A stretch of DNA of 64,000 bases, taken from the NCBI GenBank assembly GCA_022885665.1, contig JAGQDJ010000633.1, positions 558,001-622,000 on the forward strand, in the 5' to 3' direction. Source of the stretch: Triops longicaudatus. Lineage: Eukaryota > Arthropoda > Branchiopoda > Notostraca > Triopsidae. A program made the translations under genes and the position numbers. This document shows positions 23,856 to 35,400 of this stretch, piece by piece; the first letter of the stretch is position 1; every line of letters begins with the position of its first letter. The notes under the pieces are model-generated. The model searched no databases and was not told the origin of the DNA. It worked only from the letters and a program-made list of their open reading frames with translations.

Positions 23856-25137
23856 AATCTGTCAATTTCTTTCATTACCAAGTGTGAAAGTAGCTTACGA
23901 GGACTCTTTGAAAAGTTTTCGCAGTGGAGAAATGCGTGCGTGTAATGCAGAAAAGCCAGTCACTTAAATTCAAATGTGTATATGCTATGGAGGTTTCTTG
24001 TCATGAAGTTACTATTGAGTATTTCCAACCAACAAAAGACGTTCGGGAATTTGACAAAATATTTTATGTAAATTGTTGAATTTGAGTTGTCCATTGCGAT
24101 AGGGGATAAAAGTGTTCTTTTTGCCATCAGTATTGTGTTCAAACTGCGTTTTTCGTAACATGCGAATATTTGAAGAATGTTATTAGAAGTTATACACTTG
24201 AGCCTATATCTACTGGGAAATGCACAAATGCCACTGGGTACGCACATTTCCTAGCCAAAAGGACTACTTTTGACTAGGAAGTTCGACGAATGACGCAGAA
24301 TTTTTCACGGTCCTCCGGTGGCTTCGCATTGAGCTATAATGGCCCAGCTCGGCTGATTTTTTTCGGAGCAAGCTGTCGATCGGTTAATCCTGTCGAACAG
24401 GAAATGGATCCTTTGCGCAAACAGAGCTATGTACCGATAGGCAAAAGCGTCACCACGGAGTGCAATACAGACTCAGTTCAAAATCACAGAGAATTTTTTT
24501 TTTTTTTTTTTTTAGGAAAACTGGACATTCAGCGTCAAAAAGGAAATGCGCGGCTGATTTTGAACGGCAAAACAACCGAGCCCGTCATGTGTGCAGCCCT
24601 GCTCTGCAGTTCGATTTTTGTATTATTATTTTTTTTTTTTTCAGGAATTGATTTACGAGCACGTTCTAGCCGGGTCCTAATTTCAGGTACAGACAAAGCA
24701 AGCATAAGCAAGATTTTATCAGAAAAAGCACGCAAAAAAACTTGCTCTTTTTATCAGTTTCATCACGAATTTCGCTCGCGAAATGGGTCAGTTAAAATTC
24801 CCACACAAATATCAGAAATGGGACTTTCGCTTAAGACTGTCTCTAGATGGCAGGACGTATTCAGCGAAAGGGTCATCTACCCAGACAACGTGTAAGTGAC
24901 GTCATGATTAAAGGTTTGCTATTGGTCCTCGTGCTCTTTCCGTGCTCTTCACAGGTTCAATCGTGGTAAGGGGAACAGCTGTTTTCGTAATTTCTTAAGT
25001 TAATTTCTATTACCAGTTTTTTATTGGCCTGACAACAGAAGGATTGAGTGGCAAATTTTACTTATTAAATATCTGCTTGCAGACAACTTAACCTTCGCCG
25101 AAATTGGACTGCCCTGACCAGATTTTTTTGGATAACA
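23856..25137. other. POSH 3' region and SND1 promoter region
   Basis: Contains the POSH 3' UTR and the SND1 upstream region. An open frame at 24290-24895 (201 codons, plus strand) crosses two T-rich tracts (about 24487-24512 and 24629-24641) and has no domain I know. Near SND1 there is a CRE (24897-24904) and an inverted CCAAT box (ATTGG near 24922). A GT at about 24965 (GTGGTAAGG) could be the donor of a non-coding first exon. Confidence 0.4.
24897..24904. promoter_or_regulatory. Palindromic CRE upstream of SND1
   Basis: Perfect TGACGTCA about 240 bp before the SND1 start codon, with an inverted CCAAT box about 20 bp further downstream. CRE/CCAAT pairs are common in housekeeping promoters. 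Use here is inferred. Confidence 0.4.
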
Positions 25138-28100
25138 ATGAGTGCTCCAACACAACAATCAACCGACAGCCAAACAAAGGAAAAAGCTCCGCCACAATAC
25201 TTTAAAGGCATTGTCAAACAAGTAATTTTTTTCTTCTACCTGTTACTTACGCATGTCAAGCTTTATTTTCTTCAATAAACTATTTTGACAGTCCTTCGAA
25301 AGATATTTCCTACTTTGCGGCGTTTTACTTATGTAGCACGTGCATGTGCATTACAACGTGAGATATATTGAAAACTAATAAGTCTTTCGTGTTGTGCTCA
25401 AGGTATTATCTGGAGATGCTGTCATCATCCGTGGCATTCCCAAAGGAGGTCCCCCTCCAGAACGTCAGTTGAATTTGTCGTCCATCAACGCTCCCAGGCT
25501 GGGAAGGAGAGCTACAGCCAAGTAAATTCTAAATTAAGTAGTACATAAAATTGAATTAAACAACACCCTTTTAATTTCTAGTGCTGAGGAATCGAAAGAT
25601 GAACCATTTGCTTGGGAAGCTCGTGAATTTTTGCGTAAAAAGGTGATCGGCAAAGAAGTGGTTTTCACAGTGGAATACAAAGTTCCAGCCTCCGGCCGAG
25701 AATACGGTTACCTGTTTTTGGGCAAAGGTTTGAAACTTTTTTTTACATTTAAATTTCAGAAAAATGTGTTCAAAATATTAATTTATATTCTTTAAAAATA
25801 GATGCCCAAACTGGCGAAAACCTGGTCGAGTCTTTGATTTCTGAGGGCTTGGTGTCTGTTCGCTCTGAGGGACGTGGTTCACCCGAATTGTCTCGTTTGG
25901 TTGACCTAGAAAACACTGCAAAGTCAGCTGGCAAAGGAAAATGGGCCCAACAAGGAGTCCAGGTATTTGGTCATTACTAATGAGTAATTCCATGCTGAAC
26001 CTTTTGTTTGCAGGACCATTCACGTGATATTAAATGGACCATTGAAAACCCAAGGAATTTTGTTGACAAATTTGGTGGCAAACCTGTCCAAGCTGTCGTT
26101 GAACATGTTCGTGATGGTTCAACTGTCCGACTTTTCCTCTTGCCCGACCATTACCATATCACTTTGATGATATCCGGTATCCGAGTAAGTTATCGAAATA
26201 TAAAAAAGTATGTTTGTATTTAAAGTGTAAAATAAACCTATTGTTGTCTTAAGTGCCCTGGCTTCAAGCTCGATTCTGAAGGAAAACCCGACGCCTCCTT
26301 AACGGAACCATTCGCCGAGGAAGCAAAATTTTTCACTGAATCAAGATTGCTTCAAAGAGACGTTGAAGTTATTCTAGAATCTGTCAACAATAACAACTTC
26401 GTTGGAAGCATTGTTCACCCTGTAAGGCTTATGCTTTCGTTGTTTGTACAGCATTGACGTTATCTTTTACCTCGATAGAACGGAAACATCGCGGAGCTTT
26501 TGCTTAAAGAAGGTTTTGCTCGTTGCGTGGATTGGTCCATTGCCTTCGTCACTGGCGGCGCGGAAAAACTCCGAACTGCCGAACGTCAAGCGAAAGAAAA
26601 GAAATTGAGATTGTGGAAGGACTATGCCCCCTCAACCAACCAAGTAAATTCTTTTAGTTATATTTTCTATCATATATTTATTTTCCACCAATTTTCAGTT
26701 AACGGGTAAAGATAAACAATTCATTGCCAAAGTGGTGGAAGTGGTGAACGCTGATGCCATGGTGGTTAAAATGAATGATGGAACATACAAAAAGATCTTT
26801 TTGGCTAGTATCCGACCGCCCAGGTAAGTTTTAGCTTTTTCAACTTTTTTTTTTATTATTGTATGCTTTTGCCTTTTTTTATGTTTGTGAATTTGGCCTA
26901 TGAAATAGTTGGATACTCATTGTGGTTTTTATATTTTTAGATTGAGCGAAGAAAAAGCTGAATTAGCTCAGAAAAAAGGTTTCCGTCCCTTATACGACAT
27001 TCCCTGGATGTACGAAGCTCGCGAGTTCCTCAGGAAACGACTCATTGGCAAGAAAGTTGACGTAACTGTCGATTACATCCAGCCTCCTGCAAATAACTTC
27101 CCTGAAAAAGTCTGCTGCACTGTTTTGATTGGTGGCAGGTAATCTTCACTTCACGTATAAGGTCAAATGTTACTATATTGACTTTTTTTAATTTATTTTT
27201 ATTTATAGCAATGTAGCGGAAGCTATGATCCAAAAAGGCTTAGCCACTGTGATTCGTTACCGTCAAGATGATGATGCTCGCTCCTCCCACTATGATGACT
27301 TGCTGGCAGCCGAAATGAAAGCCCAAAAATCCGGCAAGGGTTTGTGGGATAAGAAGGAACCACCTGTTCATCGAGTGGCCGACATTTCTGGAGTAATATT
27401 AGATGGATTATTGTTCTATCAGTGTAACTAATGTGTGTTCTTTTTTATCATTGCAGGACCTGAATAAAGCTAAACAGTTCTTGCCATTTTTGCAACGCGC
27501 TGGCCGCACTGAAGCTGTTGTGGAATTTGTAGCTTCTGGCTCCAGATTGAGGCTTTTCATCCCACGAGAAACCTGTTTCGTTACCTTCTTGCTGGCAGGT
27601 AAGATAAATACTGCGTTATTTCTGCAGTTCGTATGTCGTGCTCACTCTCATTTTTTTGTGACTGTATAATCCTATAGATTATGAAATCGTCACTTGTAGA
27701 GTTTTCCACAGGATACTAACTAGCTCTTGTGAATTGATTAGGAATTACGTGTCCGCGAGCTGCCAGAAACTTGCCTGGTCAAGGTCCTGTTGAAGGGGAA
27801 CCGTTTGGTGAGGAAGCCTTGCAACTTACAAAAGAAACTTGCCTCCAACATGAAGTCCAAATTGAAGTCGAAAGTATGGACAAAGGCGGTAACTTCATTG
27901 GGTAGGCATTTTTTGTCGTTTTTTCATTATTACTATTTAGAATATTTTTTTAAAAAAAACTTCCTTTCATTGCATTTTGTCAATAGTTGGCTCTGGGTTG
28001 ATGGCCAGAACATGTCAGTTACTTTGGTTGAAGAAGGTTTGGCTTGCGTTCACTTCACCGCTGAGCGCTCTGGCCACTTCCGCGCTCTACAAATCGCCGA

Positions 28101-29019
28101 AGAAAACGCCAAGCACCGCAAGATCAAGCGTTGGGCTAACTTTGTAGAAAAGGAGGAAGTCAAGCAAGAGGAAGACACCACCACTGAGCGCAAAACCAAC
28201 TATGTACCCGTCATTATCACAGAAGTGACACCCAATTTGACCTTCTTCGCCCAGAGCGTTGAGCAAGGCCCCAGGCTCGAGCAACTGATGGCTCAAATAC
28301 GACAAGAATTGGAGGCGAATCCTCCTTTGTCTGGCGCCTACACGCCGAAAAAAGGTGGAAGTCTATCCTTGGAGATTAAAAATAATGCTGGAAACTAGGC
28401 ATTTGAATGAATTTGTTATTTCTGTAGGAGATTTGTGTGTCGCGAAGTTTTCTGATGGCGAATGGTATCGCGCTAAGGTTGAGAAAGTGGCAGGCAATCA
28501 AGTTTCCTTATTGTATGTGGATTACGGCAACCGTGAAGTTTCAAACTCTGGCCAGTGCGCAACTCTTCCCGCTGTCTATGCCACTGCGCAGCCGTTTGCA
28601 CAGGAATACGGTCTTGCGTGTGTTGTTCTTCCTAAGGATGTAAATACTCCAAAAAAAAAACACGGACTAGTATATTAATTAATCCTTTGTATCGCTGTTA
28701 GGCTGATGACGCCGCTGAAGCTATTGCTGCATTTACTGAAGACGCGTTGAATAAGCAGGTGGTCATTAACTCCGAATATAAGGCCAATGGTTTGGACTAC
28801 GTCACTATTATGACACCAGACCAGAAAACGGACGTCGTGAAAGAACTAATTGCCGACGGCTTACTCTCCGTTGAAGTTCGTCGTGAACGAAGGCTGCAAA
28901 AGTTGGTTACTGAGTACATCGCGGCCCAGGACTTGGCCAAGAAGCGTCATTTGAACATTTGGAGGTACGGCGATATTACCGATGATGACGCGGCCGAATT
29001 TGGCTTAGGCAAACGCTAG
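25138..29019 (+). CDS. SND1: Tudor-SN / SND1 (staphylococcal nuclease-like and Tudor protein)
   Basis: RNA-binding protein of RISC, spliceosome and stress-granule complexes that reads symmetric dimethyl-arginine through its Tudor domain. Exons: 25138-25221, 25403-25521, 25582-25727, 25802-25962, 26014-26184, 26254-26421, 26479-26643, 26699-26823, 26941-27138, 27209-27392, 27457-27598, 27742-27901, 27987-28354, 28428-28639, 28702-29019. Phases close to 906 aa (human 910). Four staphylococcal-nuclease-like repeats occupy about 20-660. The Tudor domain (GDLCVAKFSDGEWYRAKV, then YVDYGNRE) starts near residue 731 and interrupts a fifth, split SN repeat that ends at the C-terminus. Exon pieces such as WEAREFLRKKVIGKEVVFTV and YEAREFLRKRLIGKKVDVTV show the internal repeat directly. 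The Met at 25138 gives the expected short N-terminus. Confidence 0.97.
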
Positions 29020-29651
29020 AATGTTAAAGGGATGAAGCAGTGTTCCTGGCGTTTATTTTTGACCATGGCTATCGAGTTGACACTTTTTTTATTGCAAATG
29101 TGACCCAAGCAGAAAGAAGGAGTTGTCAAGCATTCCAAGTGGCAACGTGGAGCTTCTTGACATATGTTTCCCCCAAGTTTCCTGTTCTGTGTTCGAGAAG
29201 CCCTTTCTTTGGACCGTCTGTTTGTTTTCTTTTAATTAGGCATGCTTTACAGGTTAAACGATTTTCTCGTACTATTTTTCTTTGCATGGAATTGAAAGGG
29301 TGTGAGATTTATTATGACGGCGTGGATGGATGGCAGAAAAACATGTATTGCTCCAAATTGCCCTTGGACAAGATAGCATGGTGGGGTTTTGGTATTAAGT
29401 GAATAAAGAAACAAAAAGTTCACGTGCATTGCTCCTCATTGTTTTCCTAATTTCTTGCGTAGTGATAACTTCTTTGCTACTGCTCCTGGCGAGCTTCGTC
29501 TCTAGCGACGTCAGAAAAAACGGCAAGGTTTCACCAGACGACAGTTTTAGTGTATTTAATAGCAATGCAACAAATGTGACTGGTTAGTACATGCTGTTCA
29601 AAGTCTTCTATTTTCTCTGCGGAATTGTTCGTTCGGACCAGCTAGAATTGC
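29020..29651. other. Convergent 3' region, SND1 / HACD3
   Basis: 632 bp between two convergent stop codons. AATAAA on the plus strand at 29402-29407 is the likely SND1 poly(A) signal. AATAAA on the minus strand at 29308-29313 is the likely HACD3 one. If both are used, the transcripts overlap by about 100 bases or more. An open frame at about 29402-29587 encodes a hydrophobic stretch but starts without ATG and is not called. Confidence 0.45.
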
Positions 29652-31262
29652 TCAAGCCGTTTTGTGTTTGCTTTGAAGCCTCTGCTTCCGCTGTCGGTTC
29701 ATGTAAGACATCATGGTGTACATGACTATTCGGCGAATAATATTAATTAGAAACATAACTTCAAGTAACGCGATTTAACTATACTACCTGGCAGAAGAAA
29801 AAACAAAAGATAACACCTCATAAGCGTCGGGAAATGGAAGGCAAAATTCCACTTATTAGGCAATGACACGGTGAACCTCGAAGTTTCTTCAAAATACGGG
29901 ATATTCCTGGTAAGCATTTAATATATAACTAGGTTAGTCGGACACCATAACAAAAAACGACTGAATATTACCTGAGTATGACAACTCCTTCGCAAAGGAA
30001 GCCTAAAGGATACAAGGGGATCCATACAGTGTACCGTAACCACGTAAGCAATCCTATATCTTTATCGCACACTCGTGCCATGTAATAAGGATAACGGAAT
30101 ATTTCGACGAGAGACCAGACCATGAACAAGTAAAAAACTACAGGTTTAGTTTGCATCCGGGGTTCACACTCAATCAGTGCAAAAAGGATGACAAAACGTC
30201 CACCAACTTGGAGTAGAGGTTCAATAAGACCCCCTTTCGTATACCCAAATAATGGGTGGAGGATTTCCAGGATTTGCATGAGTTGGCAAAATTTAAGTGC
30301 ATGACCAACAGCTTCATAAGCTCCTTCCAATGCGCCTAATTAATATTTTTAATTAAAGCGTTCAAAATTAGTGATACTGAATTCAAATCTCACTATCTCC
30401 GTCACGAAAGTAGCGTATACTCAATACTCCTGTTACGTAGACATAGCCTACGAGCTGGAACAAGTTGTACAGGAAGAGATATATCTTCTTAAATTGCTCT
30501 GTAATAGCACTCAGTTATTATGATGGAGACAAAGGATTGCGTGGCTACCTGGTCTGTAACCCAATTCTTCTTTAGTCAGCTGGTCAAGAATATCAGGTCG
30601 TTTATCCCGAATATCTCCTACATCTTCTTGCTCGTCATCCTCGGACCGCCATTTATCAAAATCAATCTGAAAAGCGACAGTTACCGAAAACCGATGTGGA
30701 GTTTATCGTGCGCGAGGTAGAATTGAGTGCAAATAGTGCGATAACACGCCTTCTAGCCAATCAGATTAAGCTTTCAGGGCGAACAAAGCGATGGGAAGCA
30801 ATTACGACTCGCTAAAAGGCGAATTATCAGAACCAGTTGCAACAGATTTTATCTAGTGTAAGCATACTCTAAGATTTCTTGCATGTGCAAAAAATCAGGC
30901 TTACTTTCAACCATGGGTATTTTATTTGCTGCTGTGCAAGCCTAGGCCACCACTCCTCCTTACACTTGACTAGTTGAAATTCGACTTGTCGATCCATAAT
31001 ACGGAACTGACTATTATCGGGAATGATGTCAGCAAATGGTTCGAACGAAAACGCATAATTGCATATGCCCCTCGCTCCACTTCCTACGGCTGAGAACTGA
31101 AATGCAGTTTTACCCACCGAGATCATGGGTTCCTGAAAATCAAACGTATCAACAGTTGTTCATACTGCACAAAATACATACTTTTACGTCTCTAAGATCG
31201 ACTCGCAGCGTTATGTATTTAGCATCTTGGGCCCAGTATACAAACGGACACGGAGAATCCAT
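29652..31262 (-). CDS. HACD3: Very-long-chain 3-hydroxyacyl-CoA dehydratase 3 (CS domain plus PTPLA)
   Basis: ER membrane enzyme of the fatty-acid elongation cycle; it removes water from 3-hydroxyacyl-CoA to give trans-2-enoyl-CoA. Exons (minus strand): 31262-31182, 31132-30905, 30666-30549, 30498-30394, 30335-29972, 29906-29788, 29725-29652. Phases close to 362 aa, the length of human HACD3. The N-terminal CS/p23-like domain (about 1-110) starts PFVYWAQDAKYITLRVDL. An acidic linker (SEDDEQEDVGD) leads to the multi-span PTPLA domain, with the conserved WSLVEIFRYPYY and TWLRYTVWIPLYPLG motifs. The C-terminus is basic and Lys/Arg/Gln-rich (NRQRKQRLQSKHK), a probable ER-retention type tail as in the family. 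Confidence 0.96.
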
Positions 31263-32466
31263 TTTTCATGGGATATTTTGAACTCGAATTTTTTAATTCT
31301 TTAATGTATCTTCGTTTGCTTGTTGACTCTTAGATCGTCGCATGCCCAGCAACCAAAGCTTGACACTCACGTGCAGTTATTTCGTTGCCAAGACTAGTAC
31401 TGAACCTTCCGGAACCGCATAAGACAGTGTTTCCCTTGAGAATACATATACGCGCCGTAAGGTTGGTTGCTTTGGATACCGCTATGCCATCTAGTAGAAA
31501 CAAATCCGGCCTAGTTTGCTCTGTAGCGGGAACCTTAAAAGTCACAATATGTATGCCTACAGTAATATTTTGCTATGGATCGGCTAAATGCAAATGGTAA
31601 CAAGCCGAGCCGTTACCAAACCTACGTTGCGGTCCCACTTGGTGAATAACCGAGTTATTTTATCACACAACTTTGAATTTTGGCAAATTTCCCTATAAGC
31701 CTTTTCTTGGTCGTACTAGGACAACTTTTTCTTAATGCTGCCACTGAGCTTACTTGCACACAAGAAAATAATTTCGGGGGGAGGGGGGCTGCCCCCCCCC
31801 CCTTCGCTGCGCCCCTGCATGTACGGATGATTCAGCATTTCCAGCTTTTTTCGAAGCTTTTTGAAATAGCGAATACCTTATAAAAAAAAAAAATAATCCT
31901 GCAGATTTATACCTGGGGAGAAAAGAAGCCGCTAATGTTGTATTTTGCCTTCGCCATCCCTATAACCACTGGGTAAAAACTGTCGACTTTTCTTCGTATC
32001 ACAACAGAAGAGAGAGAAAGGAAAACAGTAAAGGGGGACGGTGTGATATAAAACTGGGAAAAACTACAACAATTAAGAAAATAAAAAAAGTGTCTCCAGT
32101 ATACAAAATTAAAAAGTGAGTTGTTTTTCATGGGTGTCCACAGAATGCTAACAACGGTTATGTACAAAAAAATACCTTTTAAATAGAAAAGCGTAAGATG
32201 CGGAATGCTTCCGGTGGCCCAAAAAGTCACCGGAATGCATCTTAAGGTCTTTTTTTATTTTTCTCTCCCTATTTTGGCACTTAAGATTGCTAAGACGTAC
32301 ACACGAAAATAAAAAAAAGATAAATAAAACAAAGCTTGACAAGGCACTATAAGGCATTTCATTAGAAAATGAGCTCCTCTCCCTTTCTCTCGAAAAATTG
32401 CTGTCTGGCAGTGACGAAGTCTAAAGCTGTCTTCGAAAAGAACGTCTATCTGATTTTCTTGTTTAC
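31263..32466. other. HACD3 promoter region and fibrillin 3' UTR
   Basis: Both flanking genes are on the minus strand, so the right part should be fibrillin 3' UTR and the left part the HACD3 promoter. AATAAA (minus) at 32254-32259 is about 210 bases past the fibrillin stop. A GC-rich transposon-like terminus lies at 31776-31817. No coding sequence is supported. Confidence 0.45.
31776..31817 (-). mobile_element. hAT-like terminal sequence with G-run/C-run hairpin
   Basis: On the minus strand the block begins CAGGGGCGCAGCGAAGG (31817-31801) and runs into long G and then C tracts; on the plus strand this reads G6-A-G6-CTG-C11. CAGGGGCG followed by poly-G is a common start of hAT-type inverted repeats and of MITEs derived from them. 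I could not find a matching second end, so this may be a truncated copy. Family assignment is from memory of such ends. Confidence 0.35.
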
Positions 32467-35400
32467 TCAAACCTTAACCAACAATTGCACTTTCATATCC
32501 AAAGTTCCGTCTAAGATAGCTGCATCCTTCTCAGCCACAGGGCTCAAGGGCTGGGCTTTGATCTCCAAATTAAACTGGCCAGGTTTCTCCAAGCGTCGGC
32601 GGAAATGTAAGGACCAAACACCGCGCTTATTCACCATCTCGAATTGTTTTTCTTCGTTACCACGCACAATCACATATTTAATGTGATCCTAAAATAATAC
32701 AGAAATTTAGCTGCCATAATCTCAGTTTACTATAACACATGTTACCTGAAGCGTTTTCGTTGCTGGTTGCAACTGAATGATTTTCGTACGATGCTTAGTT
32801 TGCGCCAAACTGATTGTCATATTCAAAGGCTCACTAGCATTCAAGGTCATCACATCCTCTTGTATGCTGCGTTTTGCGATCTAGAAATTTAAAATAAAAG
32901 ATTACACTTGTTCCTCTTGACAACACCCAAAGCAATAATACATCGTGAGATTCGCCGGTTTCTCTGACATCATCAAAAGCTACCTTATCTTCCATGGATG
33001 CGCTAACCATTTCACCATTAGCCAGCAAGGTTAACTGCTGGGTCACGTTCTTAACTTGAGCAGGAATTTCACGTTTGCCACGGTTGTTAGCACCGTTTCC
33101 ATTCACCTGTACACACAAAGGAAACTTAACTAATGTTTGTCAACCTTAATTTCCGGTTAATTACCTTGCACGAGAAACAGCCTTCAGTAGAAATGATCTT
33201 ATCATTGGTTTGGCCGTACGATGTGTCGTACTGTTGGTAGCTATCTCCGTATCCTGAGTTGAATCCGTAGCCATTGTTAATGGGTGTGATTGTGGACACG
33301 CAGTGGCCCTATACGCACACAAAAAATCAGTCTTCCCGTAATAGCTTACAATATCCAACGAATCTAATACGTGATAAATATTACAAAGTATACTTACCAC
33401 TCCAATACGTTGGTAGCCCGTAGGACAACCGCACTGGAATCCTCCGGGTCCGTTAGGAGAACAGCCGAACGCACAGGGACTTCCGACACAACCATTACTG
33501 GTCTAATTTCAAAGAAACACCAATTTTAGTTCCAATATCAGTCCACCAATTGCTTAATATACTTGGACACAAATGAGGAGGTAAGTATCGTATTGGTAGC
33601 CGTCAGGGCATCCGCAGCGGTAGCTACCGATGGTGTTCTGGCAAGAGGCAGAGCCGCATGGGTTTTGTGCACATTCATTGTCGTCCACGCACTGGTTATA
33701 GTAATAGTGTTGGACGTACCCTTCAGGACAAGCACAGCGGAAACCGCCATTCAAATTCTGCAATAAATTAACAACCAGCATGCATTACATCTTAAATTAC
33801 TAGCAAAAAACGAAGTATTACTTGACAGCCAGACTGACAGCGTCCATCGTCCGCACACTCATCGTTGTCAATACAGTATGTGCCAGTAGGGTCCAATTGG
33901 TAACCCCTTGGGCACAAACATTTGTAACTGCCCAGTGTGTTAATACACTGAGCTGGAGAAACGCAGATTCCAGGTTGCTCTGTGCACTCGTTGGTATCTA
34001 TTGCACATAAAAGACGTTTGAAGACGCGAATTTAAAAGCTTTAGGTATCACTTACCGATGCACTTCTCATTGACTTGGGTGTAACCCTTGGGACACGAGC
34101 ATTTGTAGCTACCAGGTGTATTAACACATTCGTGTTCGCAATGATGCTGACCAGTGGCACACTCATCCACGTCCCGACAAGACAAACCGTCAGGGTTAAG
34201 TAAGTAGCCTTTAGGACACGAGCAAATGAAACTGCCTTCGGTGTTCTGGCAGTTAAACTTGCAAGGAGACGGGTTTTGCTCGCATTCATTCACATCTAAC
34301 AATTTGGAAAAACAAGTTATAAGACATGCAATGAGTAAAACATCCGAGACAATACCTAAGCAGCGAGTGCCAGTGGCGTCAGGGCGATAGCCCTTGTTGC
34401 AGATACAACGATATGAGCCCATGGTGTTGATACAACGTCCGTTACGGCACAGGTTAGGAATGGTGGCGCATTCGTCGATATCATGACCGTCGATAGAGAA
34501 GCCAGCATCCAAGCACAGCTCTTGGTAATCATCGGATCCTTTGCGAGGACAGTGTTCGCACAAAGGTCCCCAGGCTGCACCCATTGTGCAACAGCAATCC
34601 GCTTTGGTGACTGGAGTTAAGCCGTCCACATGGCTAGCGCAGGTTCCACCGATCAACTGACGGAAGCAGTAACCCGTTCTTCGGTCTAGAGTTACGGCCG
34701 GAAAATCCAGTCTTAATTATACAACTCAAAACTGCGGTAACGTTAAAGAAAGTCGCTAGGCCGTCAGTTGGCGTGAGCGTAAAATTGTTTATAAAATAAA
34801 AAGATTGCTAGGTTGAATTCAAAACTGCAGTATTTGCACATTTTCTAGGGAAACATACTTAACTAATAAATTGGAAGAAAATCAATACATACCAATACAC
34901 TGTTTGCCATCGGCACTAGCTTCATAGCCTTCATAACAGTCGCAGCGGTAAGATCCCTTAGTATTGGTACAGTGTCCATTTTTGCAAATGTTGGGATTGA
35001 CAGCGCACTCGTTAATATCACGGCAGTCATCCGTGAGACCAACTTGTTGGTAGCCCTCAGGACATATGCACATGAACGAGCCAATCAGATTCTTGCAAGC
35101 GTATTTGCAGTTGTTCGCAGGTGTTGAGCACTCATCCACATCTATAATTGCAATATTAAAAAATTACTTCCAAATTAACGGTAAACCCTTTAATTACCTT
35201 GGCAATGGCGACCATCGGGAGCCAAAGCGTAGCCATAGGGGCAGATACAACGGAAGGAGCCAGGTACGTTGTGGCAACGGAAAGCGCATTGGTTACCCAA
35301 TTCTTGACATTCATCAACGTCTTCACAGACCTAACAAGACACACTCCGTGTAATTCGTTGAACAAAGATAAACTTCCATTTTCGTTACCTGCATCGGTCC

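Noticed and set aside
29399..29587. Short frame with a hydrophobic stretch like a membrane segment
   Set aside because: It begins at GTG, not ATG, overlaps the SND1 poly(A) signal and lies in the SND1/HACD3 3' region. No splice sites tie it to another exon.
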